In this document: in pieces, positions 15,785 to 25,588 of the stretch
Position numbering within the stretch: position 1 is the first letter of the stretch
Layout of the letters: the number at the start of each line of letters is the position of its first letter
NCBI RefSeq assembly: GCF_000331995.1
Contig: NC_020134.1
Location: 2,764,627 to 2,828,626, forward strand
Direction: 5' to 3'
Length of the DNA stretch: 64,000 nt
Source: Thermoclostridium stercorarium subsp. stercorarium DSM 8532
GTDB lineage: Bacteria; Bacillota; Clostridia; DSM-8532
Notes under the pieces: generated by a model
Database searches by the model: none
What the model saw: only the letters and a program-made list of their open reading frames with translations
Told to the model about the DNA's origin: nothing
Program-made: the position numbers and the translations under genes

Positions 15785-17788
15785 TTACCTTCCCACAATT
15801 CCGGTCCTGTAAATTATCGTTTCGAGCATTTCGTTTATAACGTTCACTATTTTCGTCGCGGAGTTGTATGCATATTTATATTTGATCAGGTTGCCCATTT
15901 CTTCGTCCAGCGAAACGCCCATCAGGGACTGCCGTTCGTTTTCGGCGGCATTTACAAGCACCTGCTGGCTTTCCACATACTGTCTTGATTCGTTTCCGAT
16001 ATTCCCCACAGTGAGAATTATCTGCTGGTAGTAGGAATCGACGCTCAAAGTCTGGTTGTAGCTTGCCATAATGCTTTCATTGCGAAGTTTTGCTATTTTC
16101 ATCGCTATAACGTTGTCGCCGTTAGCGTCGGTGGAAGACGCAACAATGCTGTTCAAATCCAGCAGGGAATCGGACAACTTAATATTTCCCATTTCAAGCG
16201 GCCTGGACGGATCTATTGTTTCAAACAACGCTCCGCCCGGTTTTCCGTCCAGCGTATAACCTGACATATGGAGGCGGTTTACTTCCCGTAGTACGATATT
16301 CACCATCGCATTCAGCATTTTCTTCACATTCGAGATTATATTCATCGACTCTTCCACGGTGGCGATGCGCTTGTTCACGTCGGCGGCGGTATCGGTTCCC
16401 ACTTTGGACATAAGCGAGGAATAATCGTCAGCAGTTATATTATAAACCGATCCGCCGGTGGCTTTGACAACGCTGTTCCAGCCCGCATCCGTACCTATTA
16501 CCGAAACCTGAATATTATTCTTCGTCAGCGTGCTTATATAATCGTCCAGATTACCGGTGGTGCTCAGGGCTTCGGCTGAGAATACAACCAGATATCTGTT
16601 GGCTCCTTCGGCAAACGGCCCTGTTCCGGCCACGTTTGAAACCACAGTCCCAAAATCCAGCGCTCCACCGCCGGAAATATTTAAGCTTTTAACAGCGCTA
16701 ATAAAATCATCTGTATTATTCCCAAAATCAATATTGCTGACAGTTCCGGCGTTAAACGTAACAAGCCTGAGGTTATATTCCAGCCCGTTACTCTTAAGTT
16801 CACTGACATATTTTTCTATGCTGTTTTGCAGATCAGCCAGGTATCCGGACGAGGCACTGGACAAATCCACAGCAAAGGTTACATCGCAGGTGGTGTTCGG
16901 AGTGCCGTTGTCATAGCTCCCCTTGGCGCCGCTGACCATTCCCCGCGCCTCCATCAGGCCTTTTATTCTGCCCATGCCCGGATCTATTTCAACCCCAAGA
17001 TCTTCAATCACAGGCACAACAAAATGCGACAACGGCGCATTCTGCACGGCAACCAAATTGGTGTGGCTTGTCTTGCTTACAAGGTAATAGCCTCCCACCA
17101 GAATATCCATATATCCGTCGGGATGTTCGTAAACTTCAACCTTAATAAGATCTGAAAGCTGATCAACCAGTAAATTGCGCTGGTCATAGTAGTCATTGGG
17201 GTTATTGTTGGCCGCAATTGCCTTGGCAATTAAAACATTGAGTTCGGCAATCTGCTTTGTTATGCTGTTCACCTTCTCAATGCCCTTTATAATTTCGTTG
17301 TTTATGTCTTCCTGAAGCTTGTCTATCTGATAACCAATGTGGTTAAGATGATAAACCAGCGCTTCGGCCCTCTGCCTTACCAGTGCTCTTACCGTTAAAC
17401 TTTCGGGAGACTTTGCCAGTTCCTGCCATGCATTCCAGAATTCATTCAGGATGCTTTGCAGGCCATCGGTCATCGGCTCGCCCAGAATGGATTCAAGTTC
17501 ACTTATGCCGTTGTACCGCGCTTCCCAGTATCCGAGGGCATTTGCCTCCCTGCGGTAAATCCCGTCAAGGAAGGAATTGCGTATCTGGCGTATCTCCTGA
17601 ACCTTCGAGCCCAGTTCAACCCAGTTGTTTACAATGTACCGGCTGTTGGCCGTCGCAAGAATGGCCTGCTGCCTTGTGTATCCCTTTGTGTTCAGGTTGG
17701 ATATATTATGACCTGTTACCTCAAGAGCTTTCTGGTTATTGTGCATTCCCGTTACGGCAGTAGTTAATCCTGAGAAACCGGTTGACAC
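15785..17788 (-). CDS. FlgK-like hook-associated protein with inserted von Willebrand A-like domain
   Basis: FlgK family protein of 667 aa, about 130 longer than its neighbour. Residues 1-290 (TTAVTGMHNNQKALEVTGHN, LQSILNEFWNAWQELAKSPE) and 480-667 (GVSLDEEMGNLIKYKYAYNS) are ordinary FlgK ends that pack in the hook-filament junction. Residues about 300-463 (nt about 16400-16891) form a vWA-like Rossmann domain: CDVTFAVDLSSAS opening strand, LEYNLRLVTFN second strand, YLVVFSAEAL, and IQVSVIGTDAG, with alternating helices. The metal site is degenerate (D308-x-S310-x-A312). The start is GTG 17788 after AGAGGTGA. The domain would be exposed on the flagellum surface; an adhesive role is only inferred. 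Confidence 0.82.
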   Translation of the reverse strand: MSTGFSGLTTAVTGMHNNQKALEVTGHNISNLNTKGYTRQQAILATANSRYIVNNWVELGSKVQEIRQIRNSFLDGIYRREANALGYWEARYNGISELESILGEPMTDGLQSILNEFWNAWQELAKSPESLTVRALVRQRAEALVYHLNHIGYQIDKLQEDINNEIIKGIEKVNSITKQIAELNVLIAKAIAANNNPNDYYDQRNLLVDQLSDLIKVEVYEHPDGYMDILVGGYYLVSKTSHTNLVAVQNAPLSHFVVPVIEDLGVEIDPGMGRIKGLMEARGMVSGAKGSYDNGTPNTTCDVTFAVDLSSASSGYLADLQNSIEKYVSELKSNGLEYNLRLVTFNAGTVSNIDFGNNTDDFISAVKSLNISGGGALDFGTVVSNVAGTGPFAEGANRYLVVFSAEALSTTGNLDDYISTLTKNNIQVSVIGTDAGWNSVVKATGGSVYNITADDYSSLMSKVGTDTAADVNKRIATVEESMNIISNVKKMLNAMVNIVLREVNRLHMSGYTLDGKPGGALFETIDPSRPLEMGNIKLSDSLLDLNSIVASSTDANGDNVIAMKIAKLRNESIMASYNQTLSVDSYYQQIILTVGNIGNESRQYVESQQVLVNAAENERQSLMGVSLDEEMGNLIKYKYAYNSATKIVNVINEMLETIIYRTGIVGR

Positions 17789-17900
17789 TTAATTCACCTC
17801 TTAATCTTTTCTATTCTTGTCAAAAACCCGTTAAACCGGTGCTTTAAATCCAATAACTAATATCGGGCAAAACTTCTGCGGAATTTAAATGCGCTGCCCG

Positions 17901-18404
17901 TCAGTACTTAATATCCAGCACGCTTCCGCCGTTTATCTGCTTTTCAGCGCCCTTTCTGCCATACTGCGTGGTTTGCGGAGCTGGCTGCATGTAAAGGTTC
18001 AATGAAAAATTTATGTACTCTATCGCATTCTCCAGCAGTTTCTGGTTAGTATCATTCCGCGCCTTTAATTTTTCAATTGTTTCCCTCAGACTGTCCCTTA
18101 CGCTCAAAAGCTTCTTTGCCTTATCCTCGGGCAATATTTCAGCCAAGCAGGATGCAGTGACTTCCGCGGGCTTTTTCCCAAGTTTTCTTGCAATCTGCAC
18201 CACAATCTGTTCCCTTGCGCTGTTGAGCTTTTCCAGTTCCTTAACAATCTTCTGTTCCCTTATTGTGGTCTCCTCAAGAGCCTGCACATCGCCTTTTACA
18301 ATAATATCGGTTTTTTTCTCAGCTTCTTCCAGAATCTGAGCGTAAAATTTATTTTCCAGTTCCAGAACCCTTATCAGGTTATCGGTCCAAACCGCGTCTA
18401 TCAT
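17901..18404 (-). CDS. flgN: flagellar export chaperone FlgN
   Basis: Cytoplasmic chaperone for FlgK and FlgL before export. 167 aa, mostly helical, with the FlgN-family opening (LIRVLELENKFYAQILEEAE) and repeated Lys/Glu heptads up to residue 120, then a low-complexity tail. It lies immediately upstream of the two flgK genes. ATG follows GGAGGAAATGA. Confidence 0.82.
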   Translation of the reverse strand: MIDAVWTDNLIRVLELENKFYAQILEEAEKKTDIIVKGDVQALEETTIREQKIVKELEKLNSAREQIVVQIARKLGKKPAEVTASCLAEILPEDKAKKLLSVRDSLRETIEKLKARNDTNQKLLENAIEYINFSLNLYMQPAPQTTQYGRKGAEKQINGGSVLDIKY

Positions 18405-18519
18405 TTCATTTCCTCCGTACGTTTCAGGGTAAAGGTTTTATTGCCGCAAAATTCACCGCCTGTAATAAATACGTTTACCGACAAATCAACAGGATTTTGG
18501 GGATCAATCTTTTATATAT

Positions 18520-18547
18520 TTATCGGATAAAAGCAAAAACGGGATAA
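18520..18547 (-). promoter_or_regulatory. possible sigma-D -10 element upstream of flgN
   Basis: TCCGATAA (18527-18520 on the minus strand) matches the sigma-D -10 box, but the -35 position reads TTAT instead of TAAA. It overlaps the flgM terminator tail. It would restart transcription for flgN-flgK-flgK-flgL. Confidence 0.3.
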
Positions 18548-18565
18548 CAATTTTCTGTTATCCCG
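18531..18565 (-). terminator. flgM terminator
   Basis: CGGGATAACA (18540-18549) pairs with TGTTATCCCG (18556-18565), with a 6-nt loop and a T5 run on the minus strand. It separates flgM from flgN. Confidence 0.8.
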
Positions 18566-18584
18566 TTGTTTATCTTTTGTTTGG

Positions 18585-18872
18585 CTAAATTTTTTCCTTC
18601 AACAGAGTTTGGATCAGTTTTTCGGCAATATCCTCGGCACTTACGTAGTATTCCCCTCTTTCGATTTTCCGGGAAATTTCCTTCACTTTGTCCTCTCTGA
18701 TATCGGGGATGTTCCGCAGAGCCCTCATTGCAACCTGGTACTCTTTCGCAAGCCCTGAAATGCTGAACTCGTCCTTTTTTGAAGCAACAACGTCTTTTTG
18801 CGTGAACTTTCCTGTCGGGCCCGGCTTGTTGTAGACACCGTAAATTTTGGGATTATCTCCCCAAATTTTCAT
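18585..18872 (-). CDS. flgM: anti-sigma-28 factor FlgM
   Basis: Holds the flagellar sigma factor inactive until exported through the finished hook. 95 aa; the disordered N-terminus carries the short MKIWGDNPKIYGVY opening and the C-terminal half has the sigma-binding helices (RALRNIPDIREDKVKEISRK, IERGEYYVSAEDIAEKLI). Own terminator and probable sigma-D promoter, so it is likely to be induced with the filament genes. Confidence 0.9.
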   Translation of the reverse strand: MKIWGDNPKIYGVYNKPGPTGKFTQKDVVASKKDEFSISGLAKEYQVAMRALRNIPDIREDKVKEISRKIERGEYYVSAEDIAEKLIQTLLKEKI

Positions 18873-18904
18873 TCATATCCCTCTCTCCTTGTTGTCTGCC
18901 ATAG

Positions 18905-18932
18905 ATATCGGTTTATATAAAATCCCTCTTTT
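18905..18932 (-). promoter_or_regulatory. sigma-D-like promoter of flgM
   Basis: AAAA (18932-18929), 16 bp, ACCGATAT (18912-18905) on the minus strand. It shares the unusual 16-bp spacing with the flaG and fliC promoters. Confidence 0.5.
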
Positions 18933-18997
18933 GTTTTTCACTGATTGTATCGTCAATTTGATATTATAATTTTATGGTTAAAGTAATATTTCCCTTT

Positions 18998-19423
18998 TTA
19001 TGTCTCGTTTTTATGTTTATAATACAGTCCAAACTCGTCCTTCTCAAACGGTACTCTCTCTCTCCCCAGACGCTGACGAAGGTCACCGCTTGCCTGCATC
19101 ATTTCCCTTGCCAGCATCTTGGAACACTCTATGCAAAACCTTCCGCTGCGTATCCTCACACCGCATCTTTCACAGTTCAGCGCAACAGGACTGCCTTCAC
19201 TGACCTCAAGACGCTCTTCCTTAAGCCAGCGGTTAATTTTACTGGGCTTTACACCGGTAGCGTTCGATACCTCCTGCATGGTTGCGCCGGGATATTCCTT
19301 TAAAAACGCCCTGACCTTTTCAAATTCCTCATCATCCTTCTTCCTGCAGTAACTGCATAAGACGGGGCCACCCATATACTGGAATATTCTATGGCATTCT
19401 TTGCAATATCTTATTTCAGGCAT
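18998..19423 (-). CDS. yvyF: flagellar operon protein YvyF (TIGR03826-like)
   Basis: Small protein found at the head of late flagellar operons in Firmicutes; molecular role not established. 141 aa with two zinc-ribbon-like Cys pairs, YCKECHRIF...LCSYCRK and LNCERCG...FCIECSK, flanking a MerR/HTH-like segment (GATMQEVSNATGVKPSKINR). ATG 19423 follows GGGGGTG. It lies between comFC and flgM, the same order as in Bacillus. Confidence 0.82.
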   Translation of the reverse strand: MPEIRYCKECHRIFQYMGGPVLCSYCRKKDDEEFEKVRAFLKEYPGATMQEVSNATGVKPSKINRWLKEERLEVSEGSPVALNCERCGVRIRSGRFCIECSKMLAREMMQASGDLRQRLGRERVPFEKDEFGLYYKHKNET

Positions 19424-19489
19424 ATCTAACACCCCCATTAATATATCGGCAAATCAGGCACGTTGCTAAAATCCTGCTGACCTACCCCG

Positions 19490-20254
19490 TTATGACCTGT
19501 GCCGTATTGCGACTACATACGCGTCAATATACGCAGCTCCGGCATTTTTTAATGCCTTCGCACAATGTTCAAGCGTGCTTCCTGTTGTCATTATATCGTC
19601 AACAAGAAGTATTCTCCGGCCTTTAACCAAACCAGGCTTCTTTACGGAAAAAACCCCGACAAGATTTATTAAACGCTCTCCACGTCCCAGCCTGCTTTGA
19701 GGAGGAGTGTTGATTTTTTTAACAAGAACACCTTTTAGCGCGGGCACATTCATATGATAAGAAAGCCGCGAGGCAATGAGTTCCGACTGGTTATACCCTC
19801 TTTGCCGTTTTCTTCTTGGGTGTAACGGGGTCGGTATTATTATATCATATTTCATAACAGACTTAAAGGTTTCATTTTTGAGAAAACTTTCAAGGAAAGG
19901 AAAGGATAAATCAACCAGAACCGATGCATTGTGCGGGGTTTCGCCGAATTTAAGGCGGTGAATAGCTTCTCTTACATTACCTTCGTATTCAAACGCAGAG
20001 TATACTTTGCGGATATTGCTGCCCGCAGGGAATATATGCTCGAAATTTCTCAGAAATCTTATATCCTTTTTGCATTCATCGCATATTTCGAGGGGTATGT
20101 CAAACGGCAGTATTCGGTCGCAGCATATGCATCTCGCCGGAAAAAGAAGCCTTAAAAAATACTCGGCTTTGGAAATTCTCCGGGTCTGCATGAGCACCTC
20201 CGCGGAAACATTTGTACTGTCCTCTTTGTTCCTTTTCATTGCGGCCTTGTTCAT
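19490..20254 (-). CDS. comFC: ComF family phosphoribosyltransferase-like protein
   Basis: Competence-associated protein required for DNA uptake in other Firmicutes. 254 aa; a four-Cys zinc site (CICCDRILPFDIPLEICDEC) near residue 40, and the PRPP loop ILLVDDIMTTGSTL near the C-terminus. There is an N-terminal extension of about 30 residues compared with most ComFC. Its ATG overlaps the recD2 stop by 4 nt, so the two are cotranscribed. No other competence genes are in the window. Confidence 0.87.
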   Translation of the reverse strand: MNKAAMKRNKEDSTNVSAEVLMQTRRISKAEYFLRLLFPARCICCDRILPFDIPLEICDECKKDIRFLRNFEHIFPAGSNIRKVYSAFEYEGNVREAIHRLKFGETPHNASVLVDLSFPFLESFLKNETFKSVMKYDIIIPTPLHPRRKRQRGYNQSELIASRLSYHMNVPALKGVLVKKINTPPQSRLGRGERLINLVGVFSVKKPGLVKGRRILLVDDIMTTGSTLEHCAKALKNAGAAYIDAYVVAIRHRS

Positions 20255-22464
20255 TCAAAATACCGTATCAGCCTTTCTTTCAGCCCTGTATACCTCTCCC
20301 TTTCGGTAGCGTTATTAACCATCTGCCTCAGTATTTCAATATCGCCTACGATTACTACAAGCTGCCGCGCTCTGGTTATTGCGGTGTATAAAAGGTTTCT
20401 TAACCGCAGCATCGGCGGGACGCCCGACAGCGCTACAACCACCGCGGGGAACTCACTTCCCTGGCTTTTGTGAACGGTAATCGCATATGAATGCTCCAGT
20501 TCATCCAGCATGTCGAAACTGTATTCCACAATTTTCCCGTCATCAAACAGGACAGTCAAATAATCATTTTCCGGGTCAATTTCCCGGATTATGCCCATAT
20601 CTCCGTTGAATACGCCTTCACCGCTTACAACCTTTCGGTTTTTGTCCTCCATCGTCCATGGCAAATTGTAGTTATTCTTTATCTGCATTACCCTGTCATT
20701 TTCCCTGAAAACCACGCCCCTGAAGTTTTTTTCCCTCACTCCTGATTCCGGCGGGTTCAGGCACTGCTGCAACAGAGCGTTCAGGTTGTAAATCCCCGCA
20801 TCACCTTTTTTCGACGGCGACAGCACCTGGATGTCTTTCATCGGGTCCAGGCCGAATTTCTCAGGAATCCGAGCCGTGCATAGCTCCAGTACGGCCTGTG
20901 CCGTTGCTTTCGGCGTGCTTCTCGGGATAAAGAAAAAATCTCCTTCGGACATACTAAATTCCGGAAAGATACCTTTGTTTATCCTGTGGGCGTTAATGAC
21001 GATGGAACTTTCACCGGCCTGCCTGAAAACCGTGTTTAACCGTATGACTTTAAGGCATTCGCTTTCAATTATGTCGCCCAGTACCTTTCCCGGTCCCACC
21101 GACGGAAGCTGGTCCACGTCTCCGACCAGAATAAGCCTTGTACCGGGTTCAACCGCCTTAAGCAACGAATGCATAAGCAGAATGTCAACCATTGACATTT
21201 CGTCTATAATTATGGCATCGGCCTTTATCGGATCCCGCTCATTCTTCCTGAATTCCCTGTAGCTTTCATCCACTGAGAACTCCATCTCAAGAAGGCGGTG
21301 AATGGTTTTTGCCTCTTTGCCCGTGGCCTCGGTCATCCTTTTTGCCGCCCTCCCGGTAGGTGCCGCTAAAACAATTTCCAGGCCGCTTTTTTCAAATATC
21401 GATATAATACCCCTTATAAGCGTGGTTTTACCCGTTCCGGGGCCGCCGGTAACAACCAGTATGCTTTCCGTGGCCGAACAGCGTATTGCCTCAAGCTGTT
21501 CTGCGGTGTATTCAATACGCTGTTCTTCCTGGACTTCCTCAAGCAGCTTTTCCAGATTCAATATATTCTTTTTCGGCCCTATGCTGCTTAAAACTGCAAG
21601 TTTCCTTGCCACGCACTGCTCGGCTTTGAAAAATGGGGACAGATATACCCTGTCTTCCTCGGGCGTTTTTTCAATACAGACGCTTTCTTCAAAGATAAGG
21701 CCTGACAGGACTCTTTCCACCGCTTCGGCTGACACATCCAGAAGCCTTGAGGCATATGGTATCAGTACATCGGACGGCAGATACACATGCCCGTCCTGCA
21801 CCGCTTTCGACAACGCGTACTGGATTCCGCTGGCAATTCTGAATTCGGATTCGATATCAATTCCCATCGATATTGCAACACGGTCCGCAATTTTAAATCC
21901 GATATTTATATCCTCATCGGTCAGTCGGTATGGATTGCGTTTTATTTCATTAACGGCTTCATTTCCGAACTTTTTCCATACTTTTACGGCATAAGTGGCT
22001 GAAATTCCGTATTTCTGAAGGAACATCACGATTTGCCGCATCTGTTCCCTTTCAATAAAAGCCTGTCCAATCTGTAAAGCCTTCTCTTCACTGATTCCCT
22101 TTATCTCGGACAGGCGCTGCGGTTCGAACTGCAAAATCCTTAACGTGTCCTCGCCGAACCTGTCAACAATTTTTTTCGCCGTTGTTTCGCCAATTCCCTT
22201 AATTATACCCGACGCGAGGTACTTATATATGGCATCGGTCGTCGTCGGAAGCACTCTTTCACAGGTCTCAACCTTCAGCTGTTTCCCATAGTCCTGATGT
22301 ACCGTCCACGTCCCGCTTACAACAACCGTTTCGCCAATGGCAATGTCGGGCATATAACCCACCACGGTTATAAGCCTTCTCCCCGAGCGTATATCACATA
22401 CGGTATACCAGTTGTCCCTATTGCAAAATATAATATCTTCCACAATTCCTTCTATTCTCTCCAA
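20251..22464 (-). CDS. recD2: RecD2-type ATP-dependent DNA helicase
   Basis: 5'-3' helicase working without RecBC, in replication-fork maintenance and repair. 737 aa. N-terminal OB-like and helix-hairpin-helix regions (GIIKGIGETTAKKIVDRFGE, RLSEIKGISEEKALQIG) precede the motor. Walker A GGPGTGKTT is at 340-348, followed by LAAPTGRAAKRM, IIDEMSMVD, LVGDVDQLPSVGPG and the C-terminal AITVHKSQGSEFPAVVV. TTG start behind GGGAGG. Confidence 0.94.
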   Translation of the reverse strand: MERIEGIVEDIIFCNRDNWYTVCDIRSGRRLITVVGYMPDIAIGETVVVSGTWTVHQDYGKQLKVETCERVLPTTTDAIYKYLASGIIKGIGETTAKKIVDRFGEDTLRILQFEPQRLSEIKGISEEKALQIGQAFIEREQMRQIVMFLQKYGISATYAVKVWKKFGNEAVNEIKRNPYRLTDEDINIGFKIADRVAISMGIDIESEFRIASGIQYALSKAVQDGHVYLPSDVLIPYASRLLDVSAEAVERVLSGLIFEESVCIEKTPEEDRVYLSPFFKAEQCVARKLAVLSSIGPKKNILNLEKLLEEVQEEQRIEYTAEQLEAIRCSATESILVVTGGPGTGKTTLIRGIISIFEKSGLEIVLAAPTGRAAKRMTEATGKEAKTIHRLLEMEFSVDESYREFRKNERDPIKADAIIIDEMSMVDILLMHSLLKAVEPGTRLILVGDVDQLPSVGPGKVLGDIIESECLKVIRLNTVFRQAGESSIVINAHRINKGIFPEFSMSEGDFFFIPRSTPKATAQAVLELCTARIPEKFGLDPMKDIQVLSPSKKGDAGIYNLNALLQQCLNPPESGVREKNFRGVVFRENDRVMQIKNNYNLPWTMEDKNRKVVSGEGVFNGDMGIIREIDPENDYLTVLFDDGKIVEYSFDMLDELEHSYAITVHKSQGSEFPAVVVALSGVPPMLRLRNLLYTAITRARQLVVIVGDIEILRQMVNNATERERYTGLKERLIRYFE

Positions 22465-22490
22465 GGGAACCTCCCGGCCAGGATTCTGGT

Positions 22491-22853
22491 TTATTGTAAA
22501 ATCCCTTTTTCTTCTGCCGTTTCTTCCTTATTATATCTCATTCTATCCCAATTATTATCATCTATCAATACCAGGCGCGGATACTCCATGCAAAGCTTTT
22601 CCACAATGGCTCTGTTCGGATCGTTTTCTTTAAGTTTTATATACAGAAATCCGTCGGTACCAAGTTTCTCGGTAACTTCATTAAGAAAAAACGAACGGAT
22701 TTTCCCTTCAAGGCCTTCATCTCCCGGATAGGGGTAAAGGCACAGTTTTCCGCCCAGGCTGTTACATCCGACTTTAATCCGTGTTATTATATCGTTTACC
22801 AGGCTTATTAAACCATAAATCGCAAGTACCGATAATACTATATAGACAGCCAT
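22491..22853 (-). CDS. unrecognised membrane-anchored protein
   Basis: 120 aa with one N-terminal membrane helix (MAVYIVLSVLAIYGLISLVN) and a soluble domain rich in acidic residues (LGTDGFLYIKLKENDPNRAI, LCMEYPRLVLIDDNNWDR). The start is placed at ATG 22853 after GGGCAGGG; ATG 22880 would add nine residues but has no ribosome site. It lies 26 nt upstream of recD2 in the same direction. No family recognised. Confidence 0.6.
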   Translation of the reverse strand: MAVYIVLSVLAIYGLISLVNDIITRIKVGCNSLGGKLCLYPYPGDEGLEGKIRSFFLNEVTEKLGTDGFLYIKLKENDPNRAIVEKLCMEYPRLVLIDDNNWDRMRYNKEETAEEKGILQ

Positions 22854-22992
22854 ATTTTTCCCTGCCCATATTCTTTTCATTCTATTCTATGCATGATTTG
22901 ATTTTTTGCCAACAATCATGCATAATATATTGGGCGGATTACATGTTTTTGCTAATCTGCTACAAATATCTAATGGAACAATGAGGGAAAGT

Positions 22993-24045
22993 ATGAAAAA
23001 AGTAGCTGTAGATGATCTTAAGCCGGGAATGAAACTGGCAAAGGATATTATCCTGGACGACGGCCGGTTCCTGCTTCTTAAGGGGTTTACGCTAAAAAAA
23101 CGGTTTCTTGAAAAAATTCGTCTTTACAACATTCCATATGTTTATGTTGAGGATGACAGCGAAGAAACTGAATATGTAAGCGAAGAAAAGATATACTCGG
23201 AAACATTCCACACCATCAAGAACATCATGCAGGCCGTCCGTGAGGGCAGCGACATTGACGTGGATTCGGTAAAAAAGACCATATGCCAGATTATATGCAG
23301 AATAATAAATAACGACAGCGTTTTTATGAACCTGACGGGTATACGTGACATCGACAATTACACTTACCTGCATTCGGTGGATGTTTGCATCTATTCGATA
23401 ATTGCCGGCAAAAACATGAACCTGCCGATGGAATTGCTCAACAATCTCGCCCTCGGGGCAATACTCCACGACATAGGAAAATGCAAAGTACCCCTGGAAA
23501 TTCTGAATAAACCCGCAAGACTTACCGACAGCGAATACGAGATTGTCAAAAAACATTCCGAATACGGCTATGAAATACTGACCAAAACTTCAGGCCTGAA
23601 TGAGGAAATTGCAAAAATAGCACTGAACCATCATGAACACTGGAACGGCAACGGATACCCCAGAGGTCTTAAAGGCGAAGAAATTGATTTATTGTCCCGT
23701 ATTGTCGCCATTGCCGATGTTTATGACGCCCTTACTGCAAACCGCGTTTACAGGAAGAGATTCATGCCTCACGAAGCGGCGGAATATATAATCGCCAATT
23801 CCGGAACCCAGTTTGATCCGCAGATTGTAAACGTGTTTATCCAAAGCATTTCGGTATACCCGCCCGATATTATAGTTATGCTGAACACGGGCGAAATTGC
23901 GAGGGTTCTGGAAACAAAAGGCCCTCCTTCCATCAGGCCGAAAGTAATGGTTATTACCCGGAAAGAAGGGCCTCCTGTATTTGAACCTTACGAAGTGGAT
24001 CTGTCAAAAAACCCTGAGTATAATATAGTAGACATAATAAGTTAA
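22993..24045 (+). CDS. HD-GYP domain protein, probable cyclic-di-GMP phosphodiesterase
   Basis: Likely hydrolyses cyclic di-GMP. The 350-aa protein has an N-terminal DUF3391-like segment ([20 protein letters not shown]) and an HD-GYP domain from about residue 120: [19 protein letters not shown] (HD at 159-160), then [16 protein letters not shown] at 213-228 with the diagnostic GYP. The C-terminal 60 residues are a family extension. ATG 22993 follows GAGGGAAAGT. It is convergent with metK and next to the flagellar block, which suits a motility-to-biofilm switch; that link is inferred. Confidence 0.88.
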   Translation: MKKVAVDDLKPGMKLAKDIILDDGRFLLLKGFTLKKRFLEKIRLYNIPYVYVEDDSEETEYVSEEKIYSETFHTIKNIMQAVREGSDIDVDSVKKTICQIICRIINNDSVFMNLTGIRDIDNYTYLHSVDVCIYSIIAGKNMNLPMELLNNLALGAILHDIGKCKVPLEILNKPARLTDSEYEIVKKHSEYGYEILTKTSGLNEEIAKIALNHHEHWNGNGYPRGLKGEEIDLLSRIVAIADVYDALTANRVYRKRFMPHEAAEYIIANSGTQFDPQIVNVFIQSISVYPPDIIVMLNTGEIARVLETKGPPSIRPKVMVITRKEGPPVFEPYEVDLSKNPEYNIVDIIS

Positions 24046-25229
24046 ATACCCGCCGCGCGTCTCATTGCTTCGGCCTTGTCGGTTTTCTCCCATGTGAAAT
24101 CCTCATCTTCACGGCCAAAATGCCCATATGCGGCGGTTTTACGGTATATCGGCCGTCTCAGCTTCAGGTCGCGGATTATTGCGTCGGGCCGCAGATCGAA
24201 GTGTTCCTTTACTATTTCAAGTATTCTCTCATCATCTATCTTTCCTGTCCCGAAAGTGTCGACCATAATTGAAACAGGATGGGCCACACCAATAGCATAG
24301 GCAATCTGTACTTCGCACCTGGATGCCAGACCGGCTGCTACTATGTTTTTTGCCACATATCTCGCGGCGTATGCGCCCGAACGGTCCACCTTCGTGGGAT
24401 CCTTGCCCGAGAAAGCCCCGCCGCCGTGGCGGCCCATTCCGCCATAGGTATCCACAATTATCTTCCTTCCCGTAAGCCCTGAATCTCCCTGAGGCCCGCC
24501 TACAACAAACCTTCCCGTGGGGTTTATGAAATACTTCGTTCCGTCATCCAGCAAATTTGCCGGGATTACAGGTCTTATAACATATTCCATGATGTCATTT
24601 CTGATTTTTAAATAATCCACATCGGGGCTGTGCTGCGCCGAAACAACCACGGTATCCACCCTTACAGGCCTTCCGTCCGCATATTCGACCGTTACCTGCG
24701 TTTTTCCGTCGGGTCTTAAATAGTCCAGAATCCCCTGCTTACGCACATCGGTGAGCCTTTTCGCCAGCTTGTGAGCCAGTGAAATGGGCATCGGCATAAG
24801 CTCAGGTGTTTCATCACACGCAAACCCGAACACCATTCCCTGATCCCCGGCACCTGTAACGCCCACTTCGCCGTGATTATCCGCATCCCTGTATTCCAGC
24901 GCCTTATTAACCCCTAATGCAATATCCGGCGACTGCTCATCTATAGAGGTTATAACGGCACACGTGTCACAGTCGAAGCCATATTTGGCCCTGTCGTAGC
25001 CAATATCGCGTATCGTATCCCTGACTATTTTCGGGATGTCCACATAGCACTTCGTTGAAATTTCGCCCATGACAATTACTAAACCCGTGGTTACCGCGGT
25101 TTCACATGCAACCCTTGCCATCGGGTCCTCTGAAATAATTGCGTCAAGTATTGCGTCTGAGATATTATCACATATCTTGTCAGGATGACCTTCAGTAACC
25201 GATTCCGATGTAAACAGCATTCTTGCCAT
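24042..25229 (-). CDS. metK: S-adenosylmethionine synthetase
   Basis: Makes SAM from methionine and ATP. 395 aa, all three signatures present: [40 protein letters not shown], and the phosphate loop [20 protein letters not shown]. Stop codon abuts the HD-GYP stop in convergent orientation. Expression is controlled by the S-box upstream. Confidence 0.97.
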   Translation of the reverse strand: MARMLFTSESVTEGHPDKICDNISDAILDAIISEDPMARVACETAVTTGLVIVMGEISTKCYVDIPKIVRDTIRDIGYDRAKYGFDCDTCAVITSIDEQSPDIALGVNKALEYRDADNHGEVGVTGAGDQGMVFGFACDETPELMPMPISLAHKLAKRLTDVRKQGILDYLRPDGKTQVTVEYADGRPVRVDTVVVSAQHSPDVDYLKIRNDIMEYVIRPVIPANLLDDGTKYFINPTGRFVVGGPQGDSGLTGRKIIVDTYGGMGRHGGGAFSGKDPTKVDRSGAYAARYVAKNIVAAGLASRCEVQIAYAIGVAHPVSIMVDTFGTGKIDDERILEIVKEHFDLRPDAIIRDLKLRRPIYRKTAAYGHFGREDEDFTWEKTDKAEAMRRAAGI

Positions 25230-25320
25230 ACCAACAACTCCCTTACCTATATTTAATATCTTCCGTGAGACATGAGATCATTCGATATTGAATAAGTAAT
25301 GCCTTCGTCACAGTAATTAA

Positions 25321-25453
25321 AAAAAAATCTCTTCCATGAAGAGATTTGCCTTGCTCCTCATCTCTCAGGAATTAATCCTGCAGGATTTGGCACCGTGCAA
25401 ATGCCGGTTGCCGGGTTTCATAGGGCGCAGTCCCTCCACCTCTCTTGATAAGG
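25321..25453 (-). ncRNA. SAM-I (S-box) riboswitch with terminator, upstream of metK
   Basis: On the minus strand the RNA begins CTTATCAAGAGAGGTGGAGG, then GGGACTGCGCCC, the hallmark ATGAAACCCGGCAACC, and GGTGCCAAATCCTGC...TGAGAGATGAG, in the order of the S-box core. It ends in a rho-independent terminator (AAATCTCTTC / GAAGAGATTT at 25325-25347, T7). SAM binding would stop transcription of metK. About 90 nt separate the terminator from the start codon. Confidence 0.95.
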
Positions 25454-25588
25454 ATATACCGTATTAAGTTATACAACTTGTCCGCTGTTTATAATAGCAT
25501 ACCACAGACTGGAAATCAAGGCTTGGATGCGTGGGGATGCAAACCGGACTTCCGGACGTTTTCGTACCGGTAAAACCGCATTAATAAC

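Noticed and set aside
14149-17788. Tandem flgK genes as an assembly duplication
   Set aside because: The two proteins differ in sequence throughout and one carries an insert, so they are paralogues.
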